From NCBI GenBank assembly GCA_945867875.1, contig CAMBJF010000142.1, forward strand, positions 1-6,399: DNA of 6,399 nt, written 5' to 3'. The notes under the pieces are model-generated. The model did not search any database, was not told the origin of the DNA, and worked only from the letters and a program-made list of their open reading frames with translations. Positions 1 through 6,352 of the stretch are shown piece by piece (positions within the stretch are counted from its first letter, which is position 1; each line of letters opens with the position of its first letter). The position numbers were made by a program, and so were the translations under genes. The stretch comes from an uncultured Ruminococcus sp. Its GTDB lineage: Bacteria; Bacillota; Clostridia; Oscillospirales; Ruminococcaceae.

Positions 1-45
1 ACACACTGCATATCGTCGGCAGCGTCAGATGTGTATAAGAGACAG
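1..45 (+). other. Untrimmed Illumina Nextera adapter (left end)
   Basis: This is synthetic sequence, not genome. Positions 1-4 (ACAC) are the tail of the P5 adapter. Positions 5-12 (ACTGCATA) match the i5 index I know as S506/N506. Positions 13-26 (TCGTCGGCAGCGTC) are the Nextera read-1 sequence, and 27-45 (AGATGTGTATAAGAGACAG) are the 19-base Tn5 mosaic end. Native DNA begins at 46. The same block lies inverted at the right end, so the pair looks like a terminal inverted repeat but comes from library preparation. Confidence 0.98.
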
Positions 46-125
46 TTATATAACTGTGTTATTATGATTTTACAGTAAAAATTCTAAACAGCTTGCTCTG
101 CAAGCTAAAAAAAGTTGGTTAAAGA
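46..125 (+). promoter_or_regulatory. Leader of the membrane-protein gene with a partial promoter-like signal
   Basis: This is an AT-rich 80-base leader. An extended -10-like element, TGT followed by TATTAT, lies at 57-65. Its -35 partner would fall about 17 bases upstream, inside the adapter, so it cannot be judged. An in-frame TAA at 120-122, directly before the ATG at 126, rules out a longer N-terminus for the gene. No good Shine-Dalgarno sequence is present: only AAAG at 121-124, which is too close to the ATG to be a normal site. The promoter call is weak. Confidence 0.25.
90..106. repeat. Perfect 7-bp hairpin upstream of the membrane-protein gene
   Basis: AGCTTGC (90-96) pairs exactly with GCAAGCT (100-106) around a 3-base TCT loop, and seven A residues follow (107-113). 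Read on the plus strand it has no T tract, so it is not a normal terminator for transcription entering from the left. Read on the minus strand the stem is followed by TGTTTAGAATTTTT, a poor U tract. It may be a leader hairpin that affects translation 20 bases downstream, or a weak terminator for leftward transcription. Function unknown. Confidence 0.4.
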
Positions 126-1181
126 ATGAAGCCGTTATTTTCTGCTCTCCTTGAAACGATTGTACTTGTTGTTTCGATATTTCTCGTTATGCTTTGCGCA
201 AAGCTTCTGAAATTTGAAAGCAATTTTGACAATTACAGCGAAATTTATCCCGACAGCGCTATCACAGTCGGAAATGCTCTGGGATATTTTCCGGAAGGCA
301 CAACGCCCACACCCGATGAAGCCTCTGAGATACTTGGACAGCGTTTTTTCGGTGAGGACAGCGGCAAAAAATTTCCCGCACCAATTGCAAAATTTTTCTG
401 CACCGAGGTAAGCGAAAATACCGCAAAGGTGCTTGAACTTTATTATTTCATTGTCTTTATCGAAAGCATTCTGTGCCTTATTTTCGGCATAACGCTCCCC
501 TGTTCGCTTTACAGACACATTGACCCCGCAAAATCAATAAATAATTTCTTCATAAACGAAAATCTTGTTTATGAGGATGAATACAGTACGACCTACGGAC
601 ACGTTGGCGAAACACGTGCGGGCATCGTAAAGGTGCTTTTACTGCTGCTGATGATGTTCGTCGCAAATATATGGTGCACCTTTATGCCGCTGTTTATCAT
701 AGTAAACTTCATCGTGGGCATAGTTATGCTCATATGCAGGATAGTCGGCGTAAAGACAACGGACAGCACATCAAAGGCAAAGATAAAGCAGGCAGCAGGC
801 ACATCTGGTTCGGAAGTCTACCGCATAATCGTTGACAATGGTCTTTTTATGGTCACAGGGGACAAGCAGCCGAACCGTGGGATCTATTTCAGAAAATACT
901 GGAATGCTGTTGTTGCAAGGCGCATTATGGAGCTTGATGAGCGTGTGATGACTTTCAGGAATGAGGACGTTGATGACGCTATAAAATACGGCGATGAAAA
1001 CCTGCGCAAAAGCTATGATATGAACTGTGCGATCAATAATATTGTGCTTTTCTTCAAGCCCTCCGCAGGAAAAAAGGCCGCACGAATCAAAAACGAAGTA
1101 AAAAACAAGAGCTACACATTTGCACGTGTCCGCCGTGGAACAACGCTTTATGAGTATATGATAATTTCAAAGGGCAGCTGA
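126..1181 (+). CDS. Unrecognised multi-pass membrane protein, probably truncated at its C-terminus
   Basis: The protein has 351 residues and I do not recognise its family. A hydrophobic N-terminal segment (about 7-25, no lipobox) is followed by a polar region of about 80 residues (26-103), probably outside the cell. A second hydrophobic segment lies at about 105-128. A 38-residue polar linker follows, then a long hydrophobic stretch (about 167-209) likely forming two segments. The charged, Lys/Arg-rich tail (210-351) probably lies in the cytoplasm. The ATG at 126 is chosen because a stop codon sits directly upstream and the first membrane segment starts there; the ribosome site is poor. The frame ends at TGA 1179-1181 but remains open to 1394, so the native protein may be about 422 residues. 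The gene stands alone, with its own terminator at 1408-1443. It could be a membrane sensor or a transport accessory protein, but nothing visible decides this. Confidence 0.75.
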   Translation: MKPLFSALLETIVLVVSIFLVMLCAKLLKFESNFDNYSEIYPDSAITVGNALGYFPEGTTPTPDEASEILGQRFFGEDSGKKFPAPIAKFFCTEVSENTAKVLELYYFIVFIESILCLIFGITLPCSLYRHIDPAKSINNFFINENLVYEDEYSTTYGHVGETRAGIVKVLLLLLMMFVANIWCTFMPLFIIVNFIVGIVMLICRIVGVKTTDSTSKAKIKQAAGTSGSEVYRIIVDNGLFMVTGDKQPNRGIYFRKYWNAVVARRIMELDERVMTFRNEDVDDAIKYGDENLRKSYDMNCAINNIVLFFKPSAGKKAARIKNEVKNKSYTFARVRRGTTLYEYMIISKGS

Positions 1182-1394
1182 AAATATCTGCTCATTCGTG
1201 TTCCCTCCAACTGCTCACTTATGCACGCTGTTCTTGACTGTGACGAAAAGGGAGAAGTATTTGAGATGCTTGCTTGGAACAGGTGGGACCGCCTTTGCGA
1301 CAGCGACAAGCTGAAAGTCCTCGGCTGCCACACAAACTACATTGACCCTCCCAAAGAGGAAATGAGACGAACAACAGTCACTCAGGCAAATTGA
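1182..1394 (+). pseudogene. Detached C-terminal tail of the membrane-protein gene, in frame after a TGA
   Basis: After the TGA at 1179-1181 the same frame continues without a stop for 70 codons, to TGA 1392-1394. The translation looks like real protein: it begins KYLLIRVPSN, has the stretch EVFEMLAWNRWDRLCDSDKL in its middle, and ends in a charged tail. Codon choice resembles the upstream part. The only inner ATG (1221) lacks a ribosome site, so this is unlikely to be a separate gene. The second stop lies 13 bases before a strong terminator, as expected of the true gene end. Trp is encoded by TGG here and elsewhere in the window, so TGA is not read as Trp. The simplest view is a nonsense mutation (for example from TGG or CGA) or a sequence error; read-through is possible but unsupported. 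Confidence 0.6.
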
Positions 1395-1407
1395 CACAAT
1401 ATCATCA

Positions 1408-1443
1408 CAGGCTCAGTCAAACTCTTGGCTGAGCCTGTTTTTT
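1408..1443 (+). terminator. Strong intrinsic terminator after the membrane-protein gene
   Basis: CAGGCTCAGTCAA (1408-1420) pairs with TTGGCTGAGCCTG (1425-1437). This gives a 13-bp stem with a single U-G wobble and a 4-base ACTC loop, followed by six T residues (1438-1443). It ends the upstream transcription unit just before the lepA promoter. Within the 338 bases between 1182 and 1519, it and the promoter are the only signals I see outside the in-frame tail. Confidence 0.93.
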
Positions 1444-1456
1444 CGCATTCGGGCAC

Positions 1457-1485
1457 TTTACAAATTTATTGAAATGTGTTATAAT
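1457..1485 (+). promoter_or_regulatory. Sigma-70/SigA-type promoter of the lepA operon
   Basis: TTTACA (1457-1462) is a good -35 match and TATAAT (1480-1485) is a perfect -10, separated by exactly 17 bases. A TGT directly before the -10 (1477-1479) adds an extended -10 element. Transcription should start near 1491-1493, leaving a leader of about 28 bases before the lepA start, too short for a riboswitch. Position just after a terminator supports an independent unit. I see no operator-like palindrome here, which suits housekeeping expression. Confidence 0.85.
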
Positions 1486-1505
1486 AAAGAGTAAAAATTT
1501 CTAAT

Positions 1506-1510
1506 GAGGA
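1506..1510 (+). promoter_or_regulatory. Ribosome binding site that fixes the lepA TTG start
   Basis: GAGGA ends 9 bases before the TTG at 1520. The nearby ATG at 1504 is out of frame, and the first in-frame ATG would remove the P-loop, so the TTG is the only workable start. Confidence 0.85.
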
Positions 1511-1519
1511 AGTGTTATT

Positions 1520-3328
1520 TTGGATCATAATCAGGAAAATATCAGAAATTTCTGCATAATCGCTCATATAGACCACGGAAAATCCACCCTTGCCGACAGA
1601 ATACTGGAGCTTACCTCCACCGTTGCCCTCCGTGATATGGAAGATCAGCTTCTTGACAATATGGACATTGAGAGAGAGCGTGGAATAACCATAAAGGCCC
1701 GTGCCGTAAGACTTCTTTACAACGCTGATGACGGAAAACAGTATGTTTTCAACCTTATCGACACTCCGGGTCACGTTGACTTTAACTACGAAGTATCACG
1801 TTCACTTGCTGCCTGTGAGGGCGCTGTGCTTGTAGTTGACGCTTCCCAGGGAATCGAGGCTCAGACCCTTGCAAACACATACCTCGCCATCGAGCACGAC
1901 CTTGAAGTCGTTCCGGTTGTTAACAAGATAGACCTGCCCTCTGCCGAGCCTGAAAGAGTATGCGCAGAGGTCGAAAGCGTTATCGGCATTCCAGCTATGG
2001 ACGCTCCGAGAATTTCCGCAAAGCTTGGTACTAACGTCAAGGAAGTCCTCGAAAGAGTTGTTAAGGACATTCCCTGCCCCAAGGGAGACCCAAATGCTCC
2101 CCTTGAAGCGCTTATTTTCGACAGCTATTATGACTCATACAAAGGCGTTATCATTTACGTCAGAGTTGTAAACGGCAGTGTGAAAATCGGTCAGACCATT
2201 AAGCTTATGGCGACAGGTGCGGAATTTACCGTTGTTGAAGCGGGATATATGGGTGCTGTTGACCTTGTTAATGCGGGATTCCTTTCAGCAGGCGAGGTGG
2301 GCTACATCTCCGCTTCTATCAAGAGCATTGGCGAGACAAAGGTGGGCGATACGGTCACTGATGCTGAAAATCCCTGTGCAGAGCCGCTTCCCGGATACCG
2401 TGAGGTCAATCCTATGGTGTTCTCCGGTATTTATCCCGCTGACGGCGCAAAATACGGCGACCTGAGAGACGCTCTTGAAAAGCTCCAGCTCAATGATGCA
2501 GCCCTTTCATTTGAACCTGAAACATCTGCCGCTTTGGGCTTCGGCTTCCGCTGCGGCTTCCTCGGTCTGCTCCATATGGAAATTATCCAGGAGCGACTTG
2601 AAAGAGAATATAATCTTGACCTTGTGACCACAGCTCCCTCGGTTATTTACAGAGTTACCCTCACAAGCGGCGAGACCGTATTTATCGACAACCCCTCAAA
2701 TTATCCCGACCCTGCTTCAATTTCCGTGGCGGAGGAGCCTATGGTAAAGGCTTCTATCCTTTCCCCCTCCGATTATGTGGGCAGCATTATGGACCTTTGT
2801 CAGGAAAGACGCGGAGTTTTCAAGGATATGAAATATCTCGATGAGACAAGAGTTGAGCTTCATTATGAGCTGCCTCTCAACGAAATAGTTTACGATTTCT
2901 TTGATGCTCTGAAATCCCGCACAAGAGGATATGCTTCGTTTGACTATGAATTTATGGGCTATGCACCCTCTAAGCTCGTTAAGCTTGATGTGCTCTTAAA
3001 CGGCGATGTTGTGGACGCTCTGAGCTTTATTATCCACGCTGACAAGGCATATGCAAGAGCGAGAAAAATCGCCGAAAAGCTTAAGGACAACATTCCCCGT
3101 CAGCTCTTTGAAGTTCCCATTCAGGCTGCTATCGGCGGCAAGGTAATTGCCCGTGAAACCGTTAAGGCTATGCGCAAGGACGTGCTTGCAAAGTGCTACG
3201 GCGGCGATATCACCCGAAAGAAAAAGCTGCTTGAAAAGCAGAAGGAGGGCAAGAAGCGTATGCGTCAGCTGGGAAGTGTTGAGGTTCCTCAGGAGGCGTT
3301 TATGGCTGTGCTTAAGCTTGATGAATAA
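1520..3328 (+). CDS. lepA: Elongation factor 4 (LepA), ribosome-associated GTPase
   Basis: This is a full-length LepA/EF4 of 602 residues, close to the usual size of about 600. LepA is a translational GTPase that binds the ribosome; it has been linked to back-translocation and to 30S assembly or initiation. All GTP-binding motifs are present: G1 AHIDHGKST (15-23), the switch I region RGITIK (54-59), G3 DTPGH (81-85), G4 NKID (135-138) and G5 SAK (166-168). An EF-Tu-like barrel follows (about 190-280), then the GFRCGFLGLLHMEI signature at about 340-358, an EF-G domain V-like region and the LepA-specific C-terminal domain with its basic stretch GGDITRKKKLLEKQKEGKKR. It starts at TTG with a good ribosome site. 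It heads a four-gene operon and overlaps hemW by 8 bases. No key residue is missing. Identity is certain; its exact cellular role is debated in the field. Confidence 0.98.
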   Translation: MDHNQENIRNFCIIAHIDHGKSTLADRILELTSTVALRDMEDQLLDNMDIERERGITIKARAVRLLYNADDGKQYVFNLIDTPGHVDFNYEVSRSLAACEGAVLVVDASQGIEAQTLANTYLAIEHDLEVVPVVNKIDLPSAEPERVCAEVESVIGIPAMDAPRISAKLGTNVKEVLERVVKDIPCPKGDPNAPLEALIFDSYYDSYKGVIIYVRVVNGSVKIGQTIKLMATGAEFTVVEAGYMGAVDLVNAGFLSAGEVGYISASIKSIGETKVGDTVTDAENPCAEPLPGYREVNPMVFSGIYPADGAKYGDLRDALEKLQLNDAALSFEPETSAALGFGFRCGFLGLLHMEIIQERLEREYNLDLVTTAPSVIYRVTLTSGETVFIDNPSNYPDPASISVAEEPMVKASILSPSDYVGSIMDLCQERRGVFKDMKYLDETRVELHYELPLNEIVYDFFDALKSRTRGYASFDYEFMGYAPSKLVKLDVLLNGDVVDALSFIIHADKAYARARKIAEKLKDNIPRQLFEVPIQAAIGGKVIARETVKAMRKDVLAKCYGGDITRKKKLLEKQKEGKKRMRQLGSVEVPQEAFMAVLKLDE

Positions 3329-4409
3329 AGGGCTTTACATTCACATTCCATTTTGCAGACGAAAATGCACTTACTGCGACTTTTACTCTCTTGCAGGGAA
3401 TGAGGAGCTGACCGAAAAATACACTCAGGCGGTAATCAGAAATATCCGTAATTACAATGACACGTTTGATACGGTCTATTTCGGCGGCGGCACCCCCTCC
3501 CTTATGAGCGGCAGACAGGTATATGATATTCTCTCTGCCGCTGATATCGCTGATGATGCGGAGATATCAGCGGAAGTCAATCCCGATTCAGCCACCCCCG
3601 AAAAGCTGAGAGATTTTAAGTCAGCAGGTATAAACCGCATATCAATAGGCATTCAGACCTTTGATGACAATGAGCTGAAAATGCTTGGCAGGCTCCATAA
3701 TTCGGGTCAGGCTGTCAAGGCAGTAAAAAATGCCCAAAGAGCGGGATTTGAAAACATTTCCGCCGACCTTATGCTCGGACTTCCCTATCAGAAAGCCGAA
3801 ACCGTCACGGAAAATATCCGCAGGCTTGCGGAGCTTGATGTCCGTCACATTTCCGCATATATGCTGAAAGTCGAGGAGGGCACTCCCCTTGCATTAGATG
3901 AAAAGCTCCTTGAAAATATTGCGGACGATGAGCTTTCGGCGGACATTTATCTTGAAGCTGTGAGCTGCCTTGATAAATACGGCTTTCATCAGTATGAGAT
4001 ATCGAATTTTGCAAAATCGGGATATGAGTGCAGGCACAATTTAAAATACTGGCGCTGTGAGGATTACATCGGCATCGGTCCTTCGGCACATTCCTGCTAT
4101 GACGGCAGGCGTTTTGCTGTTCCGAGAGATATTGACGGTTTTATTCACAGTGATGTGCAGAAAGTCATTGTTACCGATAATGCCCCCTGCGGTCTTTCTG
4201 AGCGGCTTATGCTGGCGCTGAGACTTTCGGAGGGATTTGAGATATCACAGGCAGGAAACCATTCCGAAAAGCTGAGAGCTGCGGCTGCTCCTATGGAAAA
4301 GCACGGACTTCTTAAAATAAATAATGGCAGGATATGCCTTACAGCTGAGGGCTTTCTTGTATCAAACGAGATAATATGCAGGCTTTCGGAAGCTGTTGAA
4401 GAAGGGTGA
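3321..4409 (+). CDS. hemW: HemW, radical SAM heme chaperone (HemN-like family)
   Basis: The protein has 362 residues, near the 375-380 typical of HemW and shorter than true coproporphyrinogen oxidase HemN. It begins MNKGLYIHIPFC, the usual HemW N-terminus, and carries the radical SAM cysteines C12, C16 and C19 (CxxxCxxC) for a [4Fe-4S] cluster. The SAM-binding GGGTP is at 55-59 and SAEVNPDS at 83-90. The later motif CRHNLKYW (237-244) and YIGIGPSAH (249-257) are family hallmarks, followed by a HemN C-terminal domain. HemW proteins bind heme and are thought to deliver it to partner enzymes; many were once mislabelled as HemN. The ATG at 3321 is inside the end of lepA. The frame is open further upstream, but that part only shadows lepA. 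AGGAGG at 3291-3296 is too far away to serve this ATG, so translation is probably coupled to lepA termination. No heme-synthesis gene is in the window. Confidence 0.95.
   Translation: MNKGLYIHIPFCRRKCTYCDFYSLAGNEELTEKYTQAVIRNIRNYNDTFDTVYFGGGTPSLMSGRQVYDILSAADIADDAEISAEVNPDSATPEKLRDFKSAGINRISIGIQTFDDNELKMLGRLHNSGQAVKAVKNAQRAGFENISADLMLGLPYQKAETVTENIRRLAELDVRHISAYMLKVEEGTPLALDEKLLENIADDELSADIYLEAVSCLDKYGFHQYEISNFAKSGYECRHNLKYWRCEDYIGIGPSAHSCYDGRRFAVPRDIDGFIHSDVQKVIVTDNAPCGLSERLMLALRLSEGFEISQAGNHSEKLRAAAAPMEKHGLLKINNGRICLTAEGFLVSNEIICRLSEAVEEG
3538..3573. repeat. Perfect 11-bp inverted repeat inside hemW
   Basis: CCGCTGATATC (3538-3548) and GATATCAGCGG (3563-3573) are exact reverse complements, separated by 14 bases. 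They lie within the coding sequence for the segment following GGGTP, and could form an mRNA hairpin. No T tract follows, so it is not a terminator. A chance origin is plausible, because this stretch encodes repeated Ile-Ser/Ala-Asp-type residues. Confidence 0.5.
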
Positions 4410-4413
4410 GCGA

Positions 4414-4599
4414 ATGGACAGAGATATTACGGAAGAGGAAGAGATCATAATTCGCCGTGAAAAGCATTACCGTGAAAAATACGGTATGAGCCTTGAGGAA
4501 TTTCAGAAAAAATATCCTCCCCTTGACGATATGGAATTTTTGCAGCTTTATATCGGCTCAAAAAAATATGTAGATAATTCTTTTAGAGACAAGGAATGA
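4414..4599 (+). CDS. Small charged protein of unknown function
   Basis: This is a 61-residue protein that I do not recognise. It opens with an acidic run (MDRDITEEEEII), continues with a mixed-charge stretch (RREKHYREKYGMSLEEFQKK) that looks helical, and ends with PPLDDMEFLQLYIGSKKY and a polar tail. It has no cysteine, signal peptide or membrane segment, so it is probably cytoplasmic. ATG 4414 is preferred because AAGG at 4402-4405 lies 8 bases upstream; TTG 4396 is an alternative adding six residues and overlapping hemW. It starts 4 bases after the hemW stop, and its own end holds the ribosome site of the next gene, which supports real translation. The YREKYGMSLEEF pattern is reminiscent of C-terminal pieces of small antitoxin-like proteins, but no toxin partner is next to it, so I assign no function. 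Confidence 0.7.
   Translation: MDRDITEEEEIIIRREKHYREKYGMSLEEFQKKYPPLDDMEFLQLYIGSKKYVDNSFRDKE
4591..4595 (+). promoter_or_regulatory. Ribosome binding site of the lipoprotein gene, inside the small upstream gene
   Basis: AAGGA lies 8 bases before ATG 4604 and overlaps the last codons of the 61-residue gene, whose stop is at 4597-4599. This layout suggests translational coupling of the two genes. Confidence 0.75.
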
Positions 4600-4603
4600 T
4601 AAT

Positions 4604-5863
4604 ATGAATAAAGTAACCGCAGTCACAGCCGCATTTCTTTCGGCAGCACTCCTCGCCTCCTGCGGCAGCAAAGAAGCCCCCGCCGCAGATACTGTAACGG
4701 AGAGCATTCAGGTATCGGAGACCTCGGAGACAACAAAAGCTCCTGAAACCGAAGAGGAATTTCATCAGGCAATGGTCGACCGCTCGCTGTACAGTCTCGG
4801 AAACACTTCAAGGCTGAAAGCAAAAATGACGCAGGCAAGAGCGGGAGAGGAAACCACTGTTGCGTATATCGGCGGCTCAATCACGGAGGGCGTTGGAACA
4901 AACGCCGCAACCTGCTACGCAAGGCTTTCCTATGAGTTTTTCCGTGACACCTACGGAACGGGCGACAACGTTGAATATGTCAATGCGGGACTGAGCGGAA
5001 CGCCCTCAAATCTCGGCGTTCTCCGTTTGCAGAGAGATGTTCTCGACTACACTCCTGACATTCTTTTTGTGGAATTTGCGGTAAACGACAGTCAGGACGA
5101 TATCGCAAAGGAATCCTATGAATCACTTGTGAGAACTGTTCTTGAACAGGACAATGCTCCTGCGGTGGTACTGCTTTTCAACACCACCGCAACAGGCTAC
5201 ACGGCTCAGAAGCATATGAAAGAGATTGGCGAATATTACGACCTGCCGATGATCTCAGCGGCTGATGCACTTACGGTTGAATTTGATGAGGGACGAATGA
5301 CATGGAAGGACTATTCCAATGACCAGTCCCACCCCAATACAGTAGGTCACGAGCTTTTGTGCGAATTTATCGCAAATATGTACACATCGGCTGAAAACTC
5401 CGAAGATTCGGCCGAATACACTATCCCTGCTGTGCCGAAATTCGGTGCGTCATATGTAAACGCCGCAATGCTCACTCCCGAAACGGAAAATGACAGGATA
5501 ACAGTTACGGAAACAGGCTCATTTGAACCTGTTCAGTCGGGACCTGCAGGGTTCCCCTGCTCTTGGAAGTATAACGGCGGAAATGAGCCGCTGAAGCTTA
5601 AAACCACTGCCAACTCATTTTTCGTGATTTTCAGGCGAGACAACAAGGACACAATGGGCAGCTTTGATGTTTATATGAACGGGGCAAAGCTCAAAACCAT
5701 AAACACAAACCAGACTGACGGCTGGGGCGAGGCTTTTTCCGAACAGGTCATAAAGTTCCACAGCGTAAAGGATATGGATATCGAGATCGTTCCCTCAGAA
5801 AATAACAGCGACAAAACTATTGAAATTGTCGGGTTTGCAAGTGCATCAAACCCCACCGAATAA
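4604..5863 (+). CDS. SGNH/GDSL-family hydrolase lipoprotein, probable carbohydrate esterase
   Basis: This is a complete 419-residue protein. The signal peptide ends in a lipobox LASC, with C20 as the lipidated residue, so it should be anchored outside the membrane. A Ser/Thr/Glu-rich linker (about 21-52) follows. The SGNH hydrolase domain spans about 80-265: block I is IGGSITEG with nucleophile S92, block II lies near NAGLSGT (G129 or G132), block III is EFAVND with N161, and block V is DQSHPN with D240 and H243. Block I has Gly where classic enzymes have Asp (GDS). The remaining part (about 275-419) looks beta-rich, with alternating polar and hydrophobic residues, and may bind carbohydrate or stabilise the fold. 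Such surface enzymes often remove acetyl groups from plant polysaccharide, which is inference here; a lipase or cell-wall deacetylase remains possible. It is the last gene of the lepA operon, but a functional link to LepA or HemW is not evident. Confidence 0.88.
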   Translation: MNKVTAVTAAFLSAALLASCGSKEAPAADTVTESIQVSETSETTKAPETEEEFHQAMVDRSLYSLGNTSRLKAKMTQARAGEETTVAYIGGSITEGVGTNAATCYARLSYEFFRDTYGTGDNVEYVNAGLSGTPSNLGVLRLQRDVLDYTPDILFVEFAVNDSQDDIAKESYESLVRTVLEQDNAPAVVLLFNTTATGYTAQKHMKEIGEYYDLPMISAADALTVEFDEGRMTWKDYSNDQSHPNTVGHELLCEFIANMYTSAENSEDSAEYTIPAVPKFGASYVNAAMLTPETENDRITVTETGSFEPVQSGPAGFPCSWKYNGGNEPLKLKTTANSFFVIFRRDNKDTMGSFDVYMNGAKLKTINTNQTDGWGEAFSEQVIKFHSVKDMDIEIVPSENNSDKTIEIVGFASASNPTE

Positions 5864-5904
5864 AAAAATCCACACAGCTTTTTTAATTGCTGTGCGGATT
5901 TTTT
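5862..5904. terminator. Bidirectional intrinsic terminator between convergent genes
   Basis: The arm 5863-5878 pairs with 5889-5904 around a 10-base loop. The core is CCACACAGC against GCTGTGCGG, extended by an A tract on the left and a T tract on the right. The only flaw, A5872 against C5895, becomes a U-G wobble in the minus-strand transcript, so the hairpin is better paired leftward. T runs exist in both directions (5899-5904 on plus; complement of 5862-5868 on minus). It overlaps the stop codon of the lipoprotein gene and lies 10 bases beyond the end of the minus-strand ABC gene, so it can serve both. Confidence 0.9.
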
Positions 5905-5913
5905 ATGTCAATT

Positions 5914-6352
5914 TTACTGATATTTCCAGTTATCCGACTGGAGCTGCATATCTGCCATATGCTTGTAAATTCCGTTTGCCTTTTTCAGCTCATCGGGTGT
6001 GCCTGTTTCGGCAACCTTGCCGTCTTTGAGAACAACTATCTTGTCAACGCCGTCAACAGTTCTCATTCTGTGAGCGATTATAAGCACGGTCTTGTTTCTG
6101 ATAAGCTTGGATATGGACTCCTGAATAAGTGATTCGTTATCAACATCAAGAGATGCCGTTGCTTCGTCCATAAGGATAATGGGTGCGTCTTTCAGAAAGG
6201 CTCTGGCAATGGAAATTCTCTGTCTTTCACCGCCTGAAAGCTCCGAACCGTTTTCACCTATCATACTGTTCCACTTATCAGGCATCTTTTCGACAAATTC
6301 CTCGCAGTGGGCAAGTCTTGCCGCCGCCATTACCTCTTCATCGGTTGCGTCC
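5914..6352 (-). CDS. ABC exporter ATP-binding protein, C-terminal fragment (cut by contig end)
   Basis: About 145 native residues of an ABC-transporter ATPase domain are present, ending at the stop complementary to 5914-5916. Visible in order are ATDEEVM, the signature loop LSGGERQRISIARA, Walker B IILMDEAT with the catalytic Glu, the D-loop SLDV, the H-loop IIAHR and a C-terminal VLKDGKVAETGTPDEL stretch. Walker A, the Q-loop and any membrane domain would lie upstream (beyond 6352) and are missing. The sequence style fits exporters with a fused membrane domain, which pump lipids, peptides, drugs or other substrates; the substrate cannot be told. The frame stays open into the adapter and gains a false start at 6369 giving MCIRDR. 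That is not native: real sequence starts with the Asp before ATDEEV. The gene is convergent with the lepA operon and shares its terminator. Confidence 0.93.

Noticed and set aside
1179..1181. TGA as a selenocysteine codon
   Set aside because: I see no convincing hairpin in the 40 bases after the TGA as a bacterial SECIS would need, no known selenoprotein motif around it, and no selenium genes in the window.
1148..1397. Minus-strand frames of 60-61 residues over the region after the first gene
   Set aside because: The plus-strand in-frame tail explains this region better, and the minus frames have low-complexity Ser/Phe/Val-rich shadow composition and no ribosome sites.
3147..3320. A longer HemW starting at 3147
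   Set aside because: The added 58 residues are a frame shadow of the lepA C-terminus, and MNKGLYIHIPFC is the expected HemW start.
126..5863. Alternative genetic code reading TGA as an amino acid
   Set aside because: TGA properly ends hemW and the small gene, and Trp is encoded by TGG in several genes.
5820..6132. Two plus-strand frames of 69 and 81 residues (5820-6029, 5887-6132)
   Set aside because: They cross the terminator hairpin and run opposite to the clearly coding ABC ATPase, so they are shadows.
46..6352. tRNA, rRNA, riboswitch or CRISPR array
   Set aside because: No cloverleaf, rRNA segment or regularly spaced direct repeat is visible, and the lepA leader is too short for a riboswitch.
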